A stretch of 64,000 nucleotides of DNA from the NCBI GenBank assembly GCA_016191845.1, contig JACPVF010000016.1, positions 248,001-312,000 on the forward strand, given 5' to 3'. The notes beneath the pieces are model-generated. The model was not told the DNA's origin. It worked only from the letters and a program-made list of their open reading frames with translations, and made no database searches. This DNA comes from Chloroflexota bacterium (GTDB lineage Bacteria; Chloroflexota; Anaerolineae; Anaerolineales; Villigracilaceae). The translations under genes and the position numbers were made by a program. Below, one piece after another: positions 56,653-64,000 of the stretch (position 1 is the first letter of the stretch; each line of letters opens with the position of its first letter).

Positions 56653-57708
56653 TTAGATATGTAGTGTGATCTTTCCGAAATTTTCTCGGCGCTCGAGGCG
56701 GGTTTGGGCGGCGGCGGCATCCTTTAGATCGAAGGCCTGATCCAGCGCGGGGTGGATTTTACCCGAGGTGACCAGGTCCATGACCTGGGTGAACTCGGCG
56801 CGCGTGCTCATGGTGGAGCCGAGGATGCTGAGGTGCTTGGCGAAGACGAAGCGGTTGTCGATCTCGAACTTCGGCCCACCGCTGTTGCCGACTGTTAACA
56901 GGCGGCCGCCTTTGCGCAGGACCTTCAGGCTCAACGGGAAAGTGGTGCCGACGTTGTCCACCACCACGTCCGCGCCGCGCTTTTGGGTGGCGAGATAGAC
57001 CGCCTTGGACCAGTCGGCTTCCTGCGAACGGTCGATCAGGATGTCCGCACCGAGGGCCTGGACCTGGTCCAGTTTCTTGGCATCCGAGCCGACGACGATG
57101 ACCTGCGCTCCGAGGTACTTCGCGATCTGTACGCTGGCGGTGTTGACCCCGCCGCCCGCGCCGACGATGACCACCGTTTCGCCAGCCTGTACTCCGCCGC
57201 GCGTGACCAGCGAGTGCCAGGCGGTCTGGAAGACCAGCGCCGCTGCGGCCGCGGTGTGGAAGTCGAAGCCCGCGGGCAGGCGATAGAGTTGGCGCACGGA
57301 CACGCAGACATATTCCGCGTAGGTGCCGCGTACCGTCTCACCGAGCAGATGCCAGTTGCTGCACAGGTTATCCTGTCCGCGCTGGCAGGCTTCACAGGTG
57401 CCGCATCCCAGGTTGGCGTTGATGACCACGGGGTCGCCAGTTTTAAGCCCCCCCTCGGTCTCTCCCGTTTTCGGCGAAAATGGGGAAGAGGAAATTTCCA
57501 CAATTTCCCCTGCACCGTCGGCGCCGTTGATGTGGGGGAGTTCCAACTTGAGCCCAGGCCAGCCGTTGCGGACGAAGATGTCCATGCGGTTGAGGGAGGC
57601 TGCGCGCAGGCGCACCAGTGCCTCGCCTGGCTTGGGCTCGGGGGTGGGGAAATCCGTGTACTGCAGGACCTCGGGTCCGCCATGTTGATGGAAGAGAACG
57701 GTTTTCAT
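56653..57708 (-). CDS. Zinc-dependent alcohol dehydrogenase/quinone oxidoreductase family
   Basis: A 351-residue medium-chain dehydrogenase. The start TVLFHQHGGPEVLQYTDFPT is typical of quinone-oxidoreductase-like members. The structural zinc Cys run is GCGTCEACQRGQDNLC, and the coenzyme motif VVIVGAGGGVNTASVQIAKY follows. NVGTTFPLSLKVLRKGGRLL completes the fold. The catalytic-zinc His position appears as HINGADGAGE, unlike the usual GHE, so metal use is uncertain. The start at 57708 lies 7 bases after the previous gene's stop. Confidence 0.88.
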   Translation of the reverse strand: MKTVLFHQHGGPEVLQYTDFPTPEPKPGEALVRLRAASLNRMDIFVRNGWPGLKLELPHINGADGAGEIVEISSSPFSPKTGETEGGLKTGDPVVINANLGCGTCEACQRGQDNLCSNWHLLGETVRGTYAEYVCVSVRQLYRLPAGFDFHTAAAAALVFQTAWHSLVTRGGVQAGETVVIVGAGGGVNTASVQIAKYLGAQVIVVGSDAKKLDQVQALGADILIDRSQEADWSKAVYLATQKRGADVVVDNVGTTFPLSLKVLRKGGRLLTVGNSGGPKFEIDNRFVFAKHLSILGSTMSTRAEFTQVMDLVTSGKIHPALDQAFDLKDAAAAQTRLERRENFGKITLHI

Positions 57709-57715
57709 GGCGCTC

Positions 57716-60619
57716 TCAGGGTTGGATGTCGAAAAGGATGGGGTTGGATTGCAGCGGCGCATGGCCGAATGCGTCCACCAGGTTCTGGTCGCTATCGGCT
57801 TGCAGGGTACAGCGGTAGCTGCCTGGATCCAGGTGGAGGGGGATCAAGCCGTTGCTTTGCGGCTTGTCGAAGCGCAGGGACTGGACGGGCAGGGGCTGGT
57901 ATTGATCCTGGGTGGGGTCGAAGGCGGAGTCGGGTGTGATGACCAGCGTGTCGATGAAGATGGCCATAAAGGACATTGGGTCACCCGTGTAGGGACGTTC
58001 GAGGATGAGGGTATTGCTGCCGGTATGGACGGGGAAGGGTCCCACCCGCTGCCAGTTCCATTGCTGGAGCGTCGTCCCAGGCGCGGCCACGGTATCCGTT
58101 TTGTCGTTCAGGGTCAGCCGTACAGAGGTGGCGTCAGAAGTCCGCTTGAGGGTGCGCAGCCACAGATAGATCGAGCCATCGCTGGGAGAGTCGAAGCTGT
58201 ACTGGATGGGCTGGCTGTTGTAATTATCCAGCAGGAAGCCGCTGCCGCTCCAATCGGTGGCGAAGGCGGTCTCGGTCTGCCAGCCTGGGGACAGGGGCAG
58301 GCCTTCGGCCTCGATCCACTGATGGTCCGCATTCTGGACCTCGCAGCGCAGCGACAGCCCCGTGGCCGACCCCTGCGAGAGCGACCAGCTCAACCCGCGC
58401 TCAGACTGCACCTGCAGGGTCAGGTCGGCGGCGATGCAGGCGGGGTCGGCCAGGGCGGCGGCGGGCAAACTAAAGCGGTTGAAGAAATAGCCCTGGAGGA
58501 GTGTCCCCTTGGGGTAGCAGCGTTGCAGGGCGGCTGTCAGTGCGTCCCGCTGCGCCTGCTCGGAGTTGGTCTCCTTATCGAGGATGATCTCCAGGTTGGG
58601 ACGGTCCGTCAGGCCATGTGGCAGGGCGGGGAGCAGAGCCTCCAAAGCAACATGCGTATAGGCACCAGGAATGGCGGATGAAGGAAGTTTCTGGAGCATG
58701 AACAACTCGATCATCTGATACTCGTTGTTCAGTGGTTCGTCGCCGCGCGGGACGCTGGGCAGCACCACCAAGGTGTCGGGACCCGCCGCCGCGGCGGCCA
58801 TCTCGCCCACCTCACGCCGCACCTGACGGTCATGCGGGTCGGATACCTCGTTGAAGTAGATGTACAGGTTCATGAGCGGCAGCCAGAGCACCACCACCAG
58901 GCACAGGGTCAGGAAGAGCGGGTGGAAGGCTTTGCCCAGCGCGCGCAAACCGTCGCGGGCGAAGAGATACAGCCCCAGCGCGGCCAGGGCATAGGCGGCG
59001 GGCAGGCCAGGATAGTACAGCCGTCCGAGCGGAGAGTGGGCGGCGATGGGCACGGGCAGCGTGAAGAGGGCGAACCAGGCCAGGGTCCAGGCAGAGAAGC
59101 GCTGGCGGAGCGTGACCAGGGTGACGATCAATCCCAGCACCAGCCAGGGCAGCAGGAAGGCGTTCAGCAGCGGCCCGGGACGGTTATAGAGGAAGTCGGT
59201 ATTTATGGCGAGGAACCAACTGGACACCACATCCGTGAAATGCGACCAGAGCGTGGAGGCGCCGTGTCCCCAGCCCTTCGCGCCGAACTCGTAGTACACG
59301 ACGCGGCTGGCGAAGTATGGCATGAGGATGGGCACGGCCGCCAGGGAGGGCGCCAGCAAGGCCGTGACCTGCTTGACCTTTTCGCCAAAGTCCTCTTCCT
59401 GTCGGCTGATCTCGAGGATCGTTAATAACAGGGCCAGTCCCAGCAGGGGCCAGACCGTGTCGTAGGTCAGCAGGCCGACAGCCAGCGCCACGCCGCTGAC
59501 GGCGTAAGCCTGCCAGCGTTTGGTGGGGATGGCCCAGGCCAGCAGCAGCAGCGTCAGGATCGGCCACAGCTTGACGTGGCTCTCCACGTTGGCCAGGCGG
59601 CTGGCGCTGATGTCGAAGATCGAGCCGCTCAGCAGCCAGGCCGCCAGCAGGGCCAGCGGCAGGTTGGCGATCCGCTTGACGAGCAGGTAGAAGAGCAGGC
59701 AGCCCAGGATGCTGAAGACCGCCACCGCCAGGCGCGCCGAGAAGATGGACGGCCCGAAGATCTCGTGGAAGGGCGTCTGCATGTAGAAGCTGGTCGGCAG
59801 GGCGTCGCGGTGATACAGGCCCGAGAGGTCGGGCAGGCCGCGGATGCCGAGCCAGACCACCTCGCCCGTCCACTTGGCCTCGTCGCCTTCGATGCCGTAC
59901 GGGATGGTGCGCAGCTCGAACAGCCGACCAAAGACCGCCAGCGCCATGACCAGCAGCACCAGCGCGATCTCTGCGCCGCGCGAGAGTCGTACGGGCTGGG
60001 TCACATCGGCCTGGGACTGCCTGCGCGTGGTCCAGGCCCAGAAGGCCAGTCCCGCCACGGCGGCCAGGTACAGGCCAACTCCCCACCAGAAGCCGGGTTC
60101 GCGCGCCAGGCACCATTGGGCCGCGCCCGCCAGCCCGAGCAATCCCCACAACAGGGCGGTACGCAGGCGTTGGAGCGAACGTCCGCGCCAGGCGGCGAGC
60201 AGCATGACCACGGCCAGCAGGCCCGTCCCCAGGTTATAGAGTTGGGCGGCCTCGTAGAAGAAGACATCCAGCGTGTTGCGCTGCCAGTGCAGGAAGAAGA
60301 AGGGGCGCCCAGGTTCGCGCGGCGTGATCGAGATGCGGCCCGTCAGCTGGGCGGGTGCGAAGACGATCAGGTACAGGATCACCGCCAGCCCGACCGCCGC
60401 CAGCAAAAGTCCCCAGCGATGTTCGCGCAGGAAGGCCCCCAGGCGGGATTTGAGATCCGCTTTCAGCTGGTTGCCATTCCCTCCCGCCTGGACCTCGGGC
60501 TGGGACTCCGCGATGGGCGGCTCGGCCCAGCCCTGGCGGCGCGCAACGACCAGCAGGGCGAACGTCCCTGCCAGCGCGGCGAAGAGCAAGGCCAGCGACC
60601 AGAGCGGATAGTCGGTCAT
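57716..60619 (-). CDS. Large glycosyltransferase family 39-like membrane protein
   Basis: A 967-residue membrane protein. It starts TDYPLWSLALLFAALAGTFA, with an extra N-terminal membrane region of about 220 residues. The GT39-type catalytic loop follows: RTIPYGIEGDEAKWTGEVVW with the acidic pair, and FYMQTPFHEIFGPSIFSARL. About 12 membrane helices end near residue 610; then a soluble sugar-binding-like beta domain of about 350 residues closes the protein. It probably moves a sugar from a lipid carrier to a protein or glycan outside the membrane. The longer frame upstream merely shadows the acyl-CoA dehydrogenase gene. It starts 7 bases after it. Confidence 0.82.
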   Translation of the reverse strand: MTDYPLWSLALLFAALAGTFALLVVARRQGWAEPPIAESQPEVQAGGNGNQLKADLKSRLGAFLREHRWGLLLAAVGLAVILYLIVFAPAQLTGRISITPREPGRPFFFLHWQRNTLDVFFYEAAQLYNLGTGLLAVVMLLAAWRGRSLQRLRTALLWGLLGLAGAAQWCLAREPGFWWGVGLYLAAVAGLAFWAWTTRRQSQADVTQPVRLSRGAEIALVLLVMALAVFGRLFELRTIPYGIEGDEAKWTGEVVWLGIRGLPDLSGLYHRDALPTSFYMQTPFHEIFGPSIFSARLAVAVFSILGCLLFYLLVKRIANLPLALLAAWLLSGSIFDISASRLANVESHVKLWPILTLLLLAWAIPTKRWQAYAVSGVALAVGLLTYDTVWPLLGLALLLTILEISRQEEDFGEKVKQVTALLAPSLAAVPILMPYFASRVVYYEFGAKGWGHGASTLWSHFTDVVSSWFLAINTDFLYNRPGPLLNAFLLPWLVLGLIVTLVTLRQRFSAWTLAWFALFTLPVPIAAHSPLGRLYYPGLPAAYALAALGLYLFARDGLRALGKAFHPLFLTLCLVVVLWLPLMNLYIYFNEVSDPHDRQVRREVGEMAAAAAGPDTLVVLPSVPRGDEPLNNEYQMIELFMLQKLPSSAIPGAYTHVALEALLPALPHGLTDRPNLEIILDKETNSEQAQRDALTAALQRCYPKGTLLQGYFFNRFSLPAAALADPACIAADLTLQVQSERGLSWSLSQGSATGLSLRCEVQNADHQWIEAEGLPLSPGWQTETAFATDWSGSGFLLDNYNSQPIQYSFDSPSDGSIYLWLRTLKRTSDATSVRLTLNDKTDTVAAPGTTLQQWNWQRVGPFPVHTGSNTLILERPYTGDPMSFMAIFIDTLVITPDSAFDPTQDQYQPLPVQSLRFDKPQSNGLIPLHLDPGSYRCTLQADSDQNLVDAFGHAPLQSNPILFDIQP

Positions 60620-60626
60620 GCCGAAT

Positions 60627-61796
<1,170 letters not shown>

Positions 61797-62050
61797 CCTG
61801 CCTCCGTTTGGTGAAAGTCTGGGGCGATTATAATGCGTTTGGAAAATCGGCTCTACCGTTTTTTTGACGGATTAAACACAAAGGACACGAAGGTCACAAA
61901 GGAAAAAAGTGCAGGCATATCGGACGCGGAATCAACGCGGACACTTGCACCGAACGCCAGCGCGGTGTGGACGCTGATTTTTTAGTATCCTTCCGCGTTG
62001 TCTGTGCTCGTCCGCGTTCCCTATCGATTTTGCACCATAAAGGAGAACCC
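61797..62050 (+). other. Intergenic region between divergent genes
   Basis: Carries the acyl-CoA dehydrogenase promoter (TATAAT on the minus strand near 61830). The middle contains ACACAAAGGACACGAAGGTC and GTCTGTGCTCGTCCGCGTTC, word types common as dispersed non-coding repeats in environmental genomes. No gene was seen. Confidence 0.4.
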
Positions 62051-62866
62051 ATGAAAATCTTGATCGCAGCGGATATGGAAGGCGTGACGGGCGTGGTCAA
62101 CTGGGACCAGGTGAATCCCAGCCACGCGGAGTATGCCCGCTTCCGCAAACTGATGACCGAGGACGTCAACGCGGCGGCGCGCGGGGCCTTCGATGCGGGC
62201 GCGGACGAGGTCCTGGCGGTGGACGGCCACCATGACGGGGCCAACCTGCTGGTCGAGGAACTGGACCCGCGCGTGCGGCTGATCTCGGGGTCGCCTGCGC
62301 CTTTATCCATGATGCAGGGCGTGGACGAGACGGTGGACGGCGTCTTCTTCGTGGGCTATCACGCGCGGGCGGGGACGCAGAACGCCATCCTCGACCATAC
62401 CTGGTCGGGGGCGGTGATGAACGTGTGGCTCAACGACGTGCTGGTGGGGGAGTTCGGCTTGAACGCCGCCGTGGCGGGGCATTTCGGCGTGCCCGTCCTG
62501 CTGGTGACGGGCGACCAGACCGCCTGCGCGCAGACGGCCGCGCTGCTGGGCGAGCTGGAGATGGCCGTGGTCAAGCAGGCGCTGGGACGTTTTTCGGCGG
62601 AGTGCCGGTCTCCGCAACTGGCCCAGCAGGAGATCTACGAGGCGGCGGTGCGCGCCGTCTCACGGCTGGAGCAGGGCGACGCGCCCGAGCCCTTCATCGT
62701 GGACCTGCCCGTGCAGGTGCGGATCGAGTTCGCCAAATCGAGCCAGGCCGACCACGCCGAGCTGATCGCGGGCCTGCGCCGCGAAGGGACGCGGGTCAGC
62801 TTCCAGGCGGGGGAGATGTTGAGCGCCTACCACACCTTCCGCGCGGTGGTGGAGTTGGCGGGGTGA
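62051..62866 (+). CDS. M55 family D-aminopeptidase (DppA-like)
   Basis: A 271-residue zinc peptidase of the DppA family, which cleaves D-Ala-D-Ala-type or other D-amino-acid peptides. The metal site starts in KILIAADMEGVTGVVNWDQV (Asp, Glu). AVDGHHDGANLLVEELDPRV, GVFFVGYHARAGTQNAILDH and SGAVMNVWLNDVLVGEFGLN follow with further His and Glu ligands. AAGGAG lies 6 bases before the ATG. Its last 92 bases recur at 63522-63613 as an isolated copy. Confidence 0.92.
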   Translation: MKILIAADMEGVTGVVNWDQVNPSHAEYARFRKLMTEDVNAAARGAFDAGADEVLAVDGHHDGANLLVEELDPRVRLISGSPAPLSMMQGVDETVDGVFFVGYHARAGTQNAILDHTWSGAVMNVWLNDVLVGEFGLNAAVAGHFGVPVLLVTGDQTACAQTAALLGELEMAVVKQALGRFSAECRSPQLAQQEIYEAAVRAVSRLEQGDAPEPFIVDLPVQVRIEFAKSSQADHAELIAGLRREGTRVSFQAGEMLSAYHTFRAVVELAG

Positions 62867-62874
62867 AGAAAGAC

Positions 62875-62907
62875 AAAAGAGACCCTAGGTTTCCCAGGAT
62901 CTCTTTT
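62875..62907. terminator. Convergent terminator
   Basis: AAAAGAGACCCTAGG and CCCAGGATCTCTTTT form an imperfect 15-bp stem with A- and T-runs, between the M55 gene and the converging hypothetical gene. Confidence 0.8.
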
Positions 62908-62950
62908 GATTTGCGCGTAGGCAAATGGCTTGTTTTGAACCCCAAAGTGA

Positions 62951-63256
62951 CTACTGCTGGTCCTGAACCAAGGCACGGAACGAGTTCAGTTCATCCAGCA
63001 TTTTCTGGACACGCTGCACGTTGAGGGTGATCTCCTGCTCGAAGGCGGACGGTTCGGCAGGGACGATCTGGCCTTCGATATATTCCAGCCATTCCGCCGC
63101 GTCGCGTTGGGCGCGGACCACGCCCTTTGGGGATTTAATGAAGACCATGACACGGTTTTGCGAGATGGCCACGTCTTCGACCACGCCATACCAGTGTTGC
63201 ACCTTGACCAACGCGCCTGGCTTGAGCCAGACAGGGGGATTAGTCTTCCCATCCAT
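62951..63256 (-). CDS. Conserved hypothetical protein with small beta domain and coiled tail
   Basis: A 101-residue protein starting MDGKTNPPVWLKPGALVKVQ. Its middle, HWYGVVEDVAISQNRVMVFI, looks like a small beta-barrel (KOW/Tudor-like), followed by a helical tail (FEQEITLNVQRVQKMLDELN). The start at 63256 overlaps the upstream gene by 17 bases, so the two are coupled. Function unknown; no catalytic residues were seen. Confidence 0.55.
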   Translation of the reverse strand: MDGKTNPPVWLKPGALVKVQHWYGVVEDVAISQNRVMVFIKSPKGVVRAQRDAAEWLEYIEGQIVPAEPSAFEQEITLNVQRVQKMLDELNSFRALVQDQQ

Positions 63257-63443
63257 TCGATAAAAGCCTTTCTGCCAGATCCATGGCTTCGCGCCGCGAC
63301 ATGGGGTGATAGCCAAGACGATTCAGAATGTAATTGAGCATGTAATGTTCGCCCGAGGCAGATGAGCCTTCGTCAGGGTCAGGTGTGCGCTCGAACTGGT
63401 CGCGTAATTCATCCCATTGGGCGCGGGTGAGTTTCTTCTCCAT
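63240..63443 (-). CDS. Small conserved hypothetical protein
   Basis: A 67-residue protein from the ATG at 63443 (MEKKLTRAQWDELRDQFERT). HYMLNYILNRLGYHPMSRRE and AMDLAERLLSN suggest a short helical fold. The first ten codons of the longer frame have no ribosome-binding site. It overlaps the next gene by 17 bases. Function unknown. Confidence 0.5.
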   Translation of the reverse strand: MEKKLTRAQWDELRDQFERTPDPDEGSSASGEHYMLNYILNRLGYHPMSRREAMDLAERLLSNGWED

Positions 63444-63521
63444 GTTTATGGCAGTAAGTGTATCGTAAATCAAAAGAGAGTCAAGGGAGGCAGGGAGATA
63501 TGTGGACCAAACACCTTTACT

Positions 63522-63613
63522 TGCGCCGCGAGGGGACGCGGATCAGCTTCCAGGCGGAGGAGATGCTGAGCGCCTACAGCACCTTCCGCGCGGCGGTGGA
63601 GTTGGCGGGGTGA
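63522..63613 (+). pseudogene. Detached copy of the M55 peptidase gene 3' end
   Basis: These 92 bases match 62775-62866 at nearly every position, ending at the same TGA. The translated copy reads LRREGTRISFQAEEMLSAYS then TFRAAVELAG. There is no start or upstream domain, so it is a remnant. The 85 bases after it are not present after the intact copy. Confidence 0.85.
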
Positions 63614-63783
63614 TCTACACCACCTGGCGCGCCTGGAAGGTGCCTGGGGACAAGGCGGCTGGGCTACGAGCATTTTTTGGCGGCTTTTGGCGTTGATGTT
63701 GGATGCGGTGTTGTAGGTTGGGATGCGGACGTGTGCCCGAAAGGGTAGAAGTTCATCATCTTTTCGATGATATAAAAAACGAA
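63614..63783 (+). other. Non-coding stretch after the remnant
   Basis: No gene was seen. It contains ATCATCTTTTCGATGAT (a small hairpin) and an A-run before the next terminator. Confidence 0.35.
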
Positions 63784-63808
63784 CTGGCGGCGGTGCAACT
63801 GCCGCCAG
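63784..63808 (-). terminator. Terminator of the CPBP gene
   Basis: CTGGCGGC (63784-63791) and GCCGCCAG (63801-63808); on the minus strand the stem is followed by TTCGTTTTTTATA. Confidence 0.88.
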
Positions 63809-63856
63809 AGCTAGAGGGGCATATCAGCATGTTATTTCAACATGGAATGGGACTGT

Positions 63857-64000
63857 TCAAAAGGAATAATTCATAAGAACTATCAGGTTGTGTAAAATAT
63901 GAGCAACCATAGAGCCATATATACTTTTTTGTTTTAAAACTGCTAATCCGTACAGCAATCCGGAACCTATTGGTAAGAAAAGTAAAAATGGATACTGCCA
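63857..64000 (-). CDS. C-terminus of a CPBP-family intramembrane protease (partial)
   Basis: The frame enters from the right edge; only the last 47 residues are present. PFLLFLPIGSGLLYGLAVLK and QKSIYGSMVAHILHNLIVLM have the CPBP signature of the last two membrane helices, with His and Asn (AHILHN) expected in the active-site region. Members are glutamic-type intramembrane proteases (Rce1/Abi family). AT-rich relative to its neighbours. It ends 49 bases before its terminator. Confidence 0.75.
   Translation of the reverse strand, partial: WQYPFLLFLPIGSGLLYGLAVLKQKSIYGSMVAHILHNLIVLMNYSF

Noticed and set aside
63502-63696. A small plus-strand gene over the M55 remnant
   Set aside because: The frame differs from that of the duplicated peptidase tail and is explained as a shadow of the remnant.

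Overview
The window reads like a chromosome segment of a Chloroflexota bacterium, probably class Anaerolineae. This is inferred from content, not from a search: many lipoproteins with Thr/Pro-rich linkers, very large glycosyltransferase-39 proteins, a CHAD/Ppk1 pair, an F420-type (Ddn-like) reductase, and TATAAT boxes lying 6 to 12 bases before start codons.

Region by region. (1) 1-11.6 kb: mostly minus-strand housekeeping genes (DUF4013 membrane protein, methyltransferase, YtxH protein, rlmN, HAD phosphatase, DUF1028 protein, clpP, trigger factor), plus a plus-strand spermidine-synthase-like membrane protein. (2) 11.67-22.61 kb: an integrated mobile element of 10,822 bp set into tRNA-Leu(UAG). 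It is bounded by a perfect 117-bp direct repeat that duplicates the 5' half of the tRNA and its promoter. It carries a tyrosine recombinase at each end, a Toprim/CHC2 primase-like gene split by a 29-bp tandem duplication, a divergent HTH repressor, a run of small genes sharing one N-terminal signature, an SH3 lipoprotein, a membrane protein and a duplicated zinc-finger protein. No capsid, terminase or conjugation genes were recognised. (3) 22.7-38.2 kb: core genes again, including a haem lipoprotein, SET protein, radical SAM/HhH protein, CHAD-ppk1-lipoprotein operon, scpA, the moaC-cupin-moaD-moaE-GNAT cluster, fabF and rplS. (4) 38.3-45.4 kb: an array of integron gene cassettes. Eight small genes of typical cassette families (methyltransferase, alpha/beta hydrolase, DHFR-like reductase, DUF1697, DUF1801, DUF4287/DUF5655, two unknowns) all lie on the plus strand. 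Six complete attC sites (61-203 bp) and two truncated ones separate most of them. No integron integrase is in the window, so this is a CALIN-type array (cluster of attC sites lacking an integron integrase). (5) 45.4-64 kb: murI, then a minus-strand group (reductase-like enzymes, an ICMT-like protein), a dihaem cytochrome c, a long minus-strand operon (acyl-CoA dehydrogenase, two GT39-like proteins, zinc dehydrogenase, three acyl-CoA carboxylase subunits, CYTH protein), an M55 aminopeptidase with a duplicated 3' remnant downstream, and the end of a CPBP protease.

The most notable parts are the cassette array, the unusual attachment-site geometry at tRNA-Leu, and the tandem duplication that breaks the element's primase gene. 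All family names come from motif recognition in the translated sequence. No database search was possible.
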